The position numbers were made by a program, and so were the translations under genes. A stretch of 64,000 bases of DNA from 66-474 sp035695065 (GTDB lineage: Bacteria > Pseudomonadota > Gammaproteobacteria > Xanthomonadales > Rhodanobacteraceae), in the NCBI GenBank assembly GCA_035695065.1, contig DASSEW010000067.1:5036-69035 (forward strand), written 5' to 3'. Below, one piece after another: positions 1-6,780 of this stretch. The notes under the pieces are model-generated. The model was given only the letters and a program-made list of their open reading frames with translations. It ran no database searches and was not told the DNA's origin. Within the stretch, counting starts at the first letter, position 1. Each line of letters begins with the position of its first letter.

Positions 1-1
1 G

Positions 2-850
2 ATCGAGGAGTGCATGATCGCGGCCAACGTGCAGGCGGCGCGGTTCCTGACCAAGAAGAAGATCCCGGCGTTGTATCGCGTGCACGCACCACCGCCGTCG
101 GCGAAATACGAGGATCTTCTGGAATTCCTGCGCGAATACAAATTGAAGCTGCCGCCGATCGAACAGGTGACGCCGGCGGATTTCTCGGCATTACTCGCGA
201 AGACGCGCGATCGCGCGGACGCCGGACTGATCCAGTCGGTGCTGCTGCGCTCGCAAAGCCTCGCAAGTTACCAGCCGGAGAATCACGGCCATTTCGGCCT
301 GGCGCTCGAAGCGTACGCGCATTTCACCTCGCCGATCCGCCGCTATCCCGACCTGCTGGTCCACCGCGCGATCCGCTACGCGCTGTCCGGCGGCAAGCCG
401 GATGCGTACCTCTACACCGAGAGCAAGATGGCGGTGATGGCGACCCACTGTTCGCACACCGAGCGCCGTGCGGAAGATGCCGAGCGCGACGTGGACGAGC
501 GCTACAAGTGCGCGTTCATGGAGAAGCACATCGGCGAGGAGTTCGATGGCCTGATCACCGGAGTCACTTCGTTCGGCCTGTTCGTGGAGCTGGACGCATC
601 CAAGGTGAGCGGGCTCGTGCACGTGTCGCAACTGCCCAACGACTACTACCATTTCGACCCGGTGCGGCACCTGCTGAGCGGCGAGCGCACCCGCGCGCGC
701 TACACGCTGGGCGATGCGGTGCGCGTGCAGGTGCTGCGCGCCAGCATGGAGGATCGGAAGGTGGATTTCAGGCTGGTGGGTAATTCATCCCGCAAGACCG
801 GACCCTCACCCCAACCCCTCTCCCGGAGGGAGAGGGGCTCAAAAGCATGA
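2..850 (+). CDS. rnr: Ribonuclease R, C-terminal part (5' end outside window)
   Basis: This is the 3' part (282 codons) of the processive 3'-5' exoribonuclease that degrades structured RNA. The visible part holds the end of the catalytic RNB domain (FTSPIRRYPDLLVHRAI, typical of the RNase II/R active-site region) and a C-terminal S1 RNA-binding domain (about residues 170-255, GLITGVTSFGLFVEL). The usual long lysine-rich tail is missing. The last ~20 codons instead read through a dispersed palindromic repeat (TGPSPQPLSRRERG), so the C-terminus appears to have been rewritten by repeat insertion. The stop overlaps the rlmB start as ATGA, so the two are probably co-transcribed and translationally coupled. 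Confidence 0.95.
   Translation: MEECMIAANVQAARFLTKKKIPALYRVHAPPPSAKYEDLLEFLREYKLKLPPIEQVTPADFSALLAKTRDRADAGLIQSVLLRSQSLASYQPENHGHFGLALEAYAHFTSPIRRYPDLLVHRAIRYALSGGKPDAYLYTESKMAVMATHCSHTERRAEDAERDVDERYKCAFMEKHIGEEFDGLITGVTSFGLFVELDASKVSGLVHVSQLPNDYYHFDPVRHLLSGERTRARYTLGDAVRVQVLRASMEDRKVDFRLVGNSSRKTGPSPQPLSRRERGSKA
803..838. repeat. Dispersed palindromic repeat (CCCTCACCCC...GGGGC type)
   Basis: CCCTCACCCC is followed by the inverted repeat CCCCTCTCCC/GGGAGAGGGG. Similar copies occur at 43546-43581 and, inverted, at 38584-38620. Here the element lies inside the reading frame of rnr. Confidence 0.85.
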
Positions 851-1593
851 GCGAAACCTGGATTATCGGAATCAACCCGGTCGAGGGCGCGCTCGCCAAC
901 GATCCCTCGCGGGTGCGCGAAGTGCTGATCGAGCAGGGCGCGCGCAATCCGCGGCTGTCGGCGTTAAGTGATGAAGCGAAGCGCCTGGGCGTGCGCGTGC
1001 ACGCGCGACCGCGCGCGATGCTCGACAAGGTCGCAGGCGATGCGCGGCATCAGGGCGTGGTCGCGGCCTACGAAGCGCCGCCGCCGCTTTCGGATCATGA
1101 TTTGCCCGCGCTGATCGAACGCGCCGGCAGCGATGCATTCTTCCTGGTGCTGGACGGCGTGACCGATCCGCACAATCTCGGCGCGTGCCTGCGCAGCGCG
1201 GCGGCTGCGGGCGTGACCGCCGTGATCGTGCCGCGCGATCGTGCGGTCGGCATCACGCCGGTGGTGCGGCGCGCCTCGGCAGGCGCAGCGGATCGCGTGC
1301 CGCTGGTCGCGGCGACCAATCTTGCGCGCGCCTTGCGTTCGATGAAGGATGCCGGCGTGTGGCTGACCGGCCTTGCCGGCGATGCGGAAAAGTCGCTGTA
1401 CGAGATGGACTTGAAAGGTCCGCTCGCGCTGGTGCTGGGCAGCGAAGGCGAGGGCATGCGCAGGCTGACGCGCGAAGCCTGCGATCACGTGGTGCGCATT
1501 CCGATGCCGGGCGTGGCCGAGAGCTTGAACGTGTCCGTCGCCGCGGGCATCGTGCTGTTCGAAGCGGTGCGCCAGCGTGGAACGGCGAAATGA
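847..1593 (+). CDS. rlmB: 23S rRNA (guanosine-2'-O-)-methyltransferase RlmB
   Basis: SPOUT-class (TrmH family) methyltransferase of 248 aa that methylates the 2'-O of G2251 in the 23S rRNA P-loop. It has an N-terminal L30e-like substrate-binding domain (IIGINPVEGAL) and the C-terminal knotted SAM domain with the three TrmH motifs: motif 1 around LDGVTDPHNLGACLRSA, motif 2 around LVLGSEGEGMRR, motif 3 IPMPGVAESLNVSVAAG. The rnr-rlmB order is common in gammaproteobacteria. The start overlaps the rnr stop and its own stop overlaps the next ATG. Confidence 0.96.
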   Translation: MSETWIIGINPVEGALANDPSRVREVLIEQGARNPRLSALSDEAKRLGVRVHARPRAMLDKVAGDARHQGVVAAYEAPPPLSDHDLPALIERAGSDAFFLVLDGVTDPHNLGACLRSAAAAGVTAVIVPRDRAVGITPVVRRASAGAADRVPLVAATNLARALRSMKDAGVWLTGLAGDAEKSLYEMDLKGPLALVLGSEGEGMRRLTREACDHVVRIPMPGVAESLNVSVAAGIVLFEAVRQRGTAK

Positions 1594-1913
1594 ACATCAA
1601 CATTGCATGGCCGACGATCGTCGGCATTATCGGTACTCTTGCGGTGCTGCTCGCGTTCTTCCTGTTGCAGGCGCGCAAGCTGCACGGCAACGGCGCGATC
1701 TATCAACTGCTGAACGCGTTTGGAGCGGCGGCGATCATCGTGTCGCTCGTTTACGAATTCAACCTCGCCTCGATGGTGCTGGAAATCGCGTGGTTGCTGA
1801 TCAGCATCTACGGACTGGTGGTGGGATTCCGGCATCGGCGCGAATCGCGCGAGCCGGCATCACCCGCGTGGGCGGAAGACGGTCCCACGCGCGCACGCAA
1901 AGGGCCACGCTGA
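1590..1913 (+). CDS. Small membrane protein, CBU_0592-like family
   Basis: A 107-aa protein starting at the ATG that overlaps the rlmB stop (ATGA). It has about three hydrophobic segments (residues ~7-27, 37-57 and 60-78) and a polar C-terminal tail. The core (LLAFFLLQARKL, IYQLLNAFGA, EIAWLLISIYGL) resembles the CBU_0592 family of small bacterial membrane proteins, whose function is unknown. Family assignment is from memory of the pattern. Its stop codon and that of the convergent downstream gene share the palindrome TGATCA. Confidence 0.75.
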   Translation: MNINIAWPTIVGIIGTLAVLLAFFLLQARKLHGNGAIYQLLNAFGAAAIIVSLVYEFNLASMVLEIAWLLISIYGLVVGFRHRRESREPASPAWAEDGPTRARKGPR

Positions 1914-2318
1914 TCAATAGGCGTCGCCCGCCGCAGTGATCGCACGTTCCAGTTGATCGCCCAGCGGCCCGATCTCGTTGATCACGCGATCCAGTTCCGC
2001 GGTATCCAGCAGCGCGTACGGACGGTTCTCGCAAAGATGCAGGTACGGCGCGCCGTCGAGGTCGCTCACCGCCAGATAGCCGGTGCGCTGCTCCCAGTTG
2101 AAGCGCAGGCAGCGCTTGGCGTCCATGCCCGTGAACGGCCCGATCGGCGTCGACACGCGCAGGTAGCGGCGGCCTTCCTCGTCTTCCAGTTCGATCAGGT
2201 AGACGCCCTGGTGGCGGCCATCGCGCGTCGCCAGGTCGAAGCTGAGCAGATACGGATCGTTGGTCTTGAAGCTGTACTTCCCGCTCAGGTGCGAACGGAT
2301 TTCCTCGAAGTTGCGCAT
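1914..2318 (-). CDS. Hypothetical cytoplasmic protein, possibly YbjN/chaperone-like
   Basis: A 134-aa protein starting MRNFEEIRSHL, with no signal peptide or membrane segment. The middle (LLSFDLATRDGR, VYLIELEDEEGRRYLRVSTPIG) alternates beta-strand-like stretches, and the C-terminus (VINEIGPLGDQLERAI) looks helical. This layout recalls the YbjN / type III chaperone fold, but I see no diagnostic motif, so that is only a guess. It faces the alkyltransferase-like gene divergently across about 114 bp that must hold both promoters. Confidence 0.7.
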   Translation of the reverse strand: MRNFEEIRSHLSGKYSFKTNDPYLLSFDLATRDGRHQGVYLIELEDEEGRRYLRVSTPIGPFTGMDAKRCLRFNWEQRTGYLAVSDLDGAPYLHLCENRPYALLDTAELDRVINEIGPLGDQLERAITAAGDAY

Positions 2319-2432
2319 TGCCCGCTCCGCTGTTTCTCCATCCCCGATGTTAGCCGCGGAAGCATCCGCTGTCGCGCGATGAATCGCGCCGCGGTTGTAA
2401 GCTCTGCGTGAATCCGTTGCCTGATCCAACGA

Positions 2433-2768
2433 ATGAAAGACGAATACCGGCGCATCTACGCCGCGGTCGCGGCGATCCCGCGCGGACGCGTGGCCTGCTA
2501 TGGCGAAATCGCCGCGAGGGCAGGGTTGCCGGGGCGCGCGCGACTGGCAGGGCGCGCGCTCGGCGAGACGCCGGATGGAATGGACCTGCCGTGGCACCGC
2601 ATCGTGCGCGCTGATGGACGCATCGCGTTTCCGCAAGGCACGCGCAATTTCCGCGAGCAATGCAAGCGCCTGCGTGCCGAAGGCGTGGACGTGCGCAACG
2701 GCCGCGTGCGCATGGTCGCGCACGGAATGCATCACGACCTGGACAAGGCGCTTTGGGGCTTCGACTGA
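2433..2768 (+). CDS. Alkyltransferase-like protein (ATL), MGMT-fold DNA repair
   Basis: A 111-aa protein with the DNA-binding winged-helix part of O6-alkylguanine-DNA methyltransferase. The active-site motif PCHR is PWHR here (LPWHRIVRADGRIAFP), so the alkyl-accepting cysteine is replaced by tryptophan. In known ATL proteins such a domain binds O6-alkylguanine, flips it and recruits nucleotide excision repair rather than repairing directly. It stands alone, preceded by a divergent promoter region. Confidence 0.9.
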   Translation: MKDEYRRIYAAVAAIPRGRVACYGEIAARAGLPGRARLAGRALGETPDGMDLPWHRIVRADGRIAFPQGTRNFREQCKRLRAEGVDVRNGRVRMVAHGMHHDLDKALWGFD

Positions 2769-2820
2769 GGCGGGTTTCGGAACGGTTTCGATTTCGCGAT
2801 CAGCGGCCGTCGAGGCGGAC

Positions 2821-2976
2821 TCAGAAGCGACCCAGCACCCACAGCACGATGATGATCACGATGATGATGCCGAGCAGCCCGCTCGGCCCGTAACCCCAGG
2901 AACGGCTGTAAGCCCAGCTCGGCAACGAACCCAGCAGCAACAGGATCAGGATGATCAGCAGGATCGTGCCGAGCAT
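2821..2976 (-). CDS. DUF3309 family small membrane peptide
   Basis: A 51-codon gene encoding MLGTILLIILILLLLG..., then PSWAYSRSWGYGPSG and a second hydrophobic stretch (LLGIIIVIIIVLWVLG). This two-helix layout with a Trp/Tyr/Gly-rich turn is typical of DUF3309. I chose the internal ATG at 2976 because AGAAGGG lies 8-9 bases ahead of it; an upstream in-frame ATG at 2997 would give 58 aa but lacks a better ribosome-binding site. Function unknown; a member of the short stress-associated inner-membrane peptide type by appearance only. Confidence 0.8.
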   Translation of the reverse strand: MLGTILLIILILLLLGSLPSWAYSRSWGYGPSGLLGIIIVIIIVLWVLGRF

Positions 2977-3153
2977 GGCGAAACCCTTCTCCGGCATTCA
3001 ACGGACGTTGCAGGAAGGACGATCAAACGCTTTTCCGCTTGCATCCACCCCGGAACTTCACGCGTTCATGGCGTCGCAACTGCTTTCGTGTCGCGACGAG
3101 CGAATACTGGAAAGTAGACCACTGTTCTTTCGCTGCAGCAACAAGGATGCGGC

Positions 3154-4068
3154 ATGGTCCCCGCGATGGCCCACGTGGACTGCCTGATCATCGGCGCGGG
3201 GCCGGCTGGGCTGATCGCGGCGACTTACCTCGCGCGCTTTCGCCGTACGCTCGCATTGATCGACGGCGGAAGCAGCCGCGCTTCCTTGATTCCGGTCTCG
3301 CACAACTGCCCCGGTTTTCCGCAAGGCATTTCGGGCGACGAATTGCTGGCGCGCCTGCGCGTCCAGGCGCGGCGTCATGGCGTGGAGGTCAAGCAGGGTT
3401 GTGTGCGGCGACTGGAACGCAGCGGCGATCGGTTCCTTGCATCGTCCGACGCCGGGCTGGTGACCGCCAGGCGCGTGCTGCTGGCGACCGGCATCGTCGA
3501 CGAGCAGCCGGCGATCGCGGACTGGCGTGAAGGCGTTCGCCTCGGCTGCATCCGGTTGTGCCCGGTTTGCGATGCTTTCGAGGCGATCGACAAGCGGATT
3601 GCCGTGCTGGCTCCGGCAACGTCGGGATTGGAACACGCGCTCTTTTTGCGCTCTTTCTCGCGGAGCATCACGCTTTTCGCCGGTGATGATTCAGGCCGAA
3701 TCGCCGATGACAAGCTGCGGGCCATGCAGGATGCGGGAATCGTGCTTTGCGCGGAACCGGTGGCGCAAATTTCCGTCACGTCGCAAAAGCGCGTCGCTGT
3801 GCGGACGCAAGCGGGCGCGGAACATGACTTCGACATCTTGTATTCGATGGCGGGCGGGCGGGGTCGCAGCGAATTGGCGGCGCAACTCGGCGCTCGCTGC
3901 ACGGAACACGGATATATGCACGTCGACGCGCACCAGCAGACGTCGGTTCCCGGTTTGTACGCGGCGGGCGACGTGGTAAAGGCGCTGAACCAGATCAGCG
4001 TCGCGGCGGGTGAGGCGGCAATCGCGGCCACGCACATCCACAACCACCTGGCTGCCAATTTTCCATAG
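3154..4068 (+). CDS. NAD(P)/FAD-dependent oxidoreductase, thioredoxin-reductase-like
   Basis: A 304-aa flavoprotein with an N-terminal FAD dinucleotide fold (IIGAGPAGLIAATYLARF, residues ~11-28), a second nucleotide-binding region and a C-terminal FAD motif (GLYAAGDVV) followed by a helix starting at NQISVAAGEAA, as in thioredoxin reductases. A CPVC pair sits at about residue 131-134, where TrxR carries its redox-active CxxC. The central glycine-rich NADPH motif is weak (LAPATSGLEHAL instead of GxGxxA), so cofactor use or substrate may differ from classical TrxR. The ATG at 3169 (MAHVDCLIIGAG) is an alternative start. Confidence 0.85.
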   Translation: MVPAMAHVDCLIIGAGPAGLIAATYLARFRRTLALIDGGSSRASLIPVSHNCPGFPQGISGDELLARLRVQARRHGVEVKQGCVRRLERSGDRFLASSDAGLVTARRVLLATGIVDEQPAIADWREGVRLGCIRLCPVCDAFEAIDKRIAVLAPATSGLEHALFLRSFSRSITLFAGDDSGRIADDKLRAMQDAGIVLCAEPVAQISVTSQKRVAVRTQAGAEHDFDILYSMAGGRGRSELAAQLGARCTEHGYMHVDAHQQTSVPGLYAAGDVVKALNQISVAAGEAAIAATHIHNHLAANFP

Positions 4069-4078
4069 ACGCCCTTCT

Positions 4079-4095
4079 GCGCCGATCTTCGGCGC
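4079..4095. terminator. Hairpin between the flavoprotein gene and tRNA-Phe
   Basis: Perfect 7-bp stem GCGCCGA/TCGGCGC with a 3-base loop in the convergent gap. There is no T-run, so a termination role for the flavoprotein gene or the leftward tRNA is only possible. Confidence 0.35.
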
Positions 4096-4182
4096 CGCTG
4101 AGCGTTGCGGGCCGACGGCAACGCTTGCGGCACGCAAGCCGATGCCGCAGCGTGTTCGCATGTCGCAAGAGCTTGGTGGGAG

Positions 4183-4258
4183 TGGTGGCCAGGGACGGAA
4201 TCGAACCGCCGACACGGGGATTTTCAGTCCCCTGCTCTACCAACTGAGCTACCTGGCC
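4183..4258 (-). tRNA. tRNA-Phe (GAA)
   Basis: A 76-nt cloverleaf on the minus strand including an encoded CCA. The acceptor stem GGCCAGG/CCTGGCC is perfect. The D-arm contains GCTCAGTTGGTAGAGC, the anticodon loop is CTGAAAA (anticodon GAA) and the T-loop is GGTTCGATTCC. Its first ten bases are also the last codons and TAG stop of the upstream adenine methylase gene on the same strand, so the promoter must lie within that coding sequence or the tRNA must be processed from a shared transcript. Confidence 0.98.
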
Positions 4259-5175
4259 AGACTTTCCGGCTTCACGTTCGCCGGCATTGCGCGGGCGAGC
4301 CGCCTATTAAATCGGTCGCGCGGTGCAGCGTCAAGCGCTGCGATGCCGGGCGAGAGATAAAGGCTCTCGACGGTGCATTCATTGCGACCGGCGAGCGTGG
4401 CCTGGGACGAGCGGCCGGCCTCGATCAGCAGTTGCGTGAGTCCAAGGTGCGCCGGCAAGGGCGGCCCGTATTGCCTGCCGCCGGTGCTGCCATCGTAGGA
4501 CAGCGCAAAGCGCACGCCGCGCGCGCGCAATTGTTCGAGTCCCCCGACCAGGTCGTCCTGTGCGAGCTGCCGGTGGTAACGCTTGTCGCGGCCGATGGTG
4601 GTGCCGAGGTAGGGCGGGTCCAGATAGACGAAATCCCGCGCACCCGCGTCCGCGCAGGTGTGCAGCCAATCGCCATGGCGAAACTCCAGGCGCCCGGCGA
4701 GCAGTTGCGAGGCGCCGAGGATCGCGGCGCGCATGCGATCCGGATGCATGCCCAGCCTGCGCCGATCCACCGATTGCGTGAACTCGCCCGAGGCATTGAA
4801 GCGCACCGCGTTCTTGACGCAGCGGCAGATCAGGTACAGCAGGTCCACCGGATCGCGCTCGCGGTTGTAACGCGTGCGTACCCGATTGAAATAATCCGCG
4901 TCGCCCGCCGATTGTCCCGACCACACGGCGCTATAGCGCGCAGCGGTTTCTTGCGGTCGTTGCACGACGCCGCGCCACAACTCGACGATGCCGCCAAGAC
5001 TGTCGCCGAGCACGAATCGTTTCGCCAATCCATGCTGCGCGGCGTACAGCGTCATCGCCGCGGAACCGGCAAACGGTTCGAACCACACCTGTATGCCGGC
5101 GGGAACGTGACGCGCGATCAACGGCGCGAGCAGGCGTTTGCTGCCCTGGTACGGAAGGGGATGCGGCAGCCGCAT
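4249..5175 (-). CDS. DNA adenine methylase, D12/Dam class
   Basis: A 308-aa class-alpha N6-adenine methyltransferase. The SAM-binding motif I appears near the N-terminus (PYQGSKRLLAPLI, then FEPFAGSAAM) and the catalytic motif IV is VYLDPPYLGTT, followed by the helical region FALSYDGSTGG. This is the Dam/M.MboIIA-like order. No restriction endonuclease gene lies next to it, so it is probably an orphan modifying enzyme; target sequence cannot be read from the protein. Its ATG overlaps the stop of the upstream hydroxylase by one base (TGATG), and its TAG stop lies inside the tRNA-Phe acceptor and position-8 region. Confidence 0.88.
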   Translation of the reverse strand: MRLPHPLPYQGSKRLLAPLIARHVPAGIQVWFEPFAGSAAMTLYAAQHGLAKRFVLGDSLGGIVELWRGVVQRPQETAARYSAVWSGQSAGDADYFNRVRTRYNRERDPVDLLYLICRCVKNAVRFNASGEFTQSVDRRRLGMHPDRMRAAILGASQLLAGRLEFRHGDWLHTCADAGARDFVYLDPPYLGTTIGRDKRYHRQLAQDDLVGGLEQLRARGVRFALSYDGSTGGRQYGPPLPAHLGLTQLLIEAGRSSQATLAGRNECTVESLYLSPGIAALDAAPRDRFNRRLARAMPANVKPESLAR

Positions 5176-5780
5176 CAACGCGCGCGACGTGCGGCAAGCT
5201 TCGCAGACGCGGAAATGTATTGCGTGCGCAGCAGCAGGTCCCAAAGCGGCGAGGTCACGCCGAAATTGCGCTCGGGATGGTAGTGATGCACGTGGTGCGC
5301 CGCAGCCCACGCGCGCAACAGCGGGCTGCGGAAGCGGAAGTTGTGCATGATCCAGTGGCTCAGGCCGTAGGCCGCGTAACCGGCGGCGACCGCGCCGCCC
5401 AGCAGCATCGCGGCACTGGTCGGCATCGCGTAACTCAGCAATGCGGCCAGGGCGAGGTAAACCAGTGGAGGCGCGAAGAAGGGCAGCGCGTCGTAGCCTT
5501 GCGGTTCTTCGTGGTGGCGGCGGTGGCCCTGTTCGAATAACGAGAGCGGCCCGTGGAACAGCCAGCGGTGGATGCCGTATTCGATCAGGCTGAAAATCAG
5601 CAGGCCGCACACGACGAGCAACAGCATCGTCGTGGCACGCAGGTCATCGCGCCACAGGCCGGCGACGATCAGCGCGATCGCAACGGCCGAATCCGAAGTG
5701 AGTCCCGCATAGCAATTGAAGCGGCTGCGCGACAACTGCGCGAGCCACTGCAACGAGGTGGTGTGGGACGACTCGTTCAT
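5175..5780 (-). CDS. Sterol desaturase / fatty acid hydroxylase superfamily protein
   Basis: A 201-aa membrane protein with about four hydrophobic segments and the di-iron histidine clusters of the superfamily: HRWLFH (~residues 69-74), HRRHHE (~86-91), HWIMH and HHVHHYHPERNFG near the C-terminus. Such proteins hydroxylate or desaturate lipid chains or carotenoids using O2; the substrate here is unknown. The start MNESSHTT was taken because the upstream frame lacks hydrophobic or conserved sequence. It is translationally coupled to the adenine methylase, an unexpected partner. Confidence 0.85.
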   Translation of the reverse strand: MNESSHTTSLQWLAQLSRSRFNCYAGLTSDSAVAIALIVAGLWRDDLRATTMLLLVVCGLLIFSLIEYGIHRWLFHGPLSLFEQGHRRHHEEPQGYDALPFFAPPLVYLALAALLSYAMPTSAAMLLGGAVAAGYAAYGLSHWIMHNFRFRSPLLRAWAAAHHVHHYHPERNFGVTSPLWDLLLRTQYISASAKLAARRAR

Positions 5781-6006
5781 GCGTGCCTCGTGATCCTTGT
5801 ATGGCCGCAACTGGCATCTGAGCATCCTTGTCCGAATCCGCACGCGCGGGGCCCGTTCCGTGGCGCTGCCAATGGTAAGCGCGTTTCGGGCGCTTGTCTT
5901 GCGCCGTTCAGCATCGGTGCGCGTCATTTCAACGGGCTTTCAGCCCGCGGTCATCCGGGCGGCGGGCGCACGCGTTGTAATGAACCGGACGCGCAGGAGT
6001 CCCGAC

Positions 6007-6441
6007 ATGAACACAGCAAGCAGGTTCGCCATCGCCGCGCTGGCTTTGGCCATTTCCGCGATCGCACTGGCCAGTTCGCCCAAGCAACGGGACGCGGAAA
6101 ACCTGGCGTTGTTCCAGCAGTACGCTTCGCCGCCGCAGGACAGCATGCATTACTTCCGTACCGATGGTTTCGAATACCTGGGCAAGAATGCGCAGGGCGA
6201 TGTGGCGCTCGCCTTGTGGACCGGGCCGAGCAAGGTCTGGTTGCTGACCTTGCAGTCGCCATGCCCCAACCTGGATTTCGCCAATACGATTGCGCTGACC
6301 TCCTTTTCGGGCGACGTCCATGCACGCTCGGATTTTGTGAAGTACGGGCGCGGCTGGCAGTGCCGGATCGAATCGATCCAGAAAGTCGACTACAAGGCGC
6401 TGCGCGCCGCGAAGGTGAGCGGTCAGTCCTCCGGCATGTAA
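6007..6441 (+). CDS. Secreted DUF6491-like protein
   Basis: A 144-aa protein with a clear signal peptide (MNTASRFAIAALALAISAIALA) and a small mature domain. The segment ALWTGPSKVWLLTLQSPCPNL followed by a second Cys (WQCRIESIQ) looks like the periplasmic DUF6491 family common in Xanthomonadales, probably with one disulfide. Function unknown. The 3' end overlaps the convergent yggX gene by 19 bp. Confidence 0.7.
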   Translation: MNTASRFAIAALALAISAIALASSPKQRDAENLALFQQYASPPQDSMHYFRTDGFEYLGKNAQGDVALALWTGPSKVWLLTLQSPCPNLDFANTIALTSFSGDVHARSDFVKYGRGWQCRIESIQKVDYKALRAAKVSGQSSGM

Positions 6442-6692
6442 CCCGGCGGCTTCTCCGCACCGCCGCCGAACAGGAAACTCTGCATCTGCTCGGTCAGGAA
6501 CGCGCGCGCCTTGGGATCGAGCGGCGAAATGCGGTTTTCGTTGATCAGCATGGTCTGGTGCGCCAGCCATTGCTGCCAGGCCGGCTTGCTGATGTGCTCG
6601 TAAATCCGCTGGCCCAGCTCGCCGGGCCAGGGTGCGTAATCCAGCCCTTCGGCTTCACGCTGCAATTTTTCGCAGAATACGGTTCGGCTCAT
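6423..6692 (-). CDS. yggX: Probable Fe(2+)-trafficking protein YggX
   Basis: An 89-aa protein with the YggX hallmarks: N-terminal RTVFCEKL with the single conserved Cys, EAEGLDYAPWPGELGQRIY, and WLAHQTMLINENR. YggX proteins protect Fe-S enzymes from oxidative damage and are thought to handle labile iron. In many gammaproteobacteria yggX sits directly downstream of mutY (itself an Fe-S enzyme); here the order is kept, mutY lying on the same strand but downstream by transcription of yggX's own leader (yggX is left of mutY and read leftward after it). Confidence 0.95.
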   Translation of the reverse strand: MSRTVFCEKLQREAEGLDYAPWPGELGQRIYEHISKPAWQQWLAHQTMLINENRISPLDPKARAFLTEQMQSFLFGGGAEKPPGYMPED

Positions 6693-6719
6693 GCGACGGA
6701 TTCCAGCTTTTCTGAAAGT

Positions 6720-6738
6720 GCGGCCCATGGACGGCCGC
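6720..6738. repeat. Constant-loop hairpin, copy 1
   Basis: GCGGCC-CATGGAC-GGCCGC flanked by AAAGT and TTTT. The same architecture (AAAGTGC.GCC...GGC.GCTTT) occurs ahead of rlmH at 60248-60265. It lies in the short mutY-yggX gap, in the yggX leader. Confidence 0.7.
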
Positions 6739-6780
6739 TTTTAGTGATTGACGGATCAAGGTGTATGGCAAAACGGAACT

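Noticed and set aside
4105..5283. 392-codon plus-strand frame opposite the adenine methylase
   Set aside because: No motifs; the minus strand carries the DPPY and QGSK motifs of the methylase.
4249..5610. Longer start of the adenine methylase (upstream ~145 codons)
   Set aside because: The extension overlaps the hydroxylase gene in another frame and is Arg/Pro-rich; the ATG at 5175 gives the TGATG junction and the family start.
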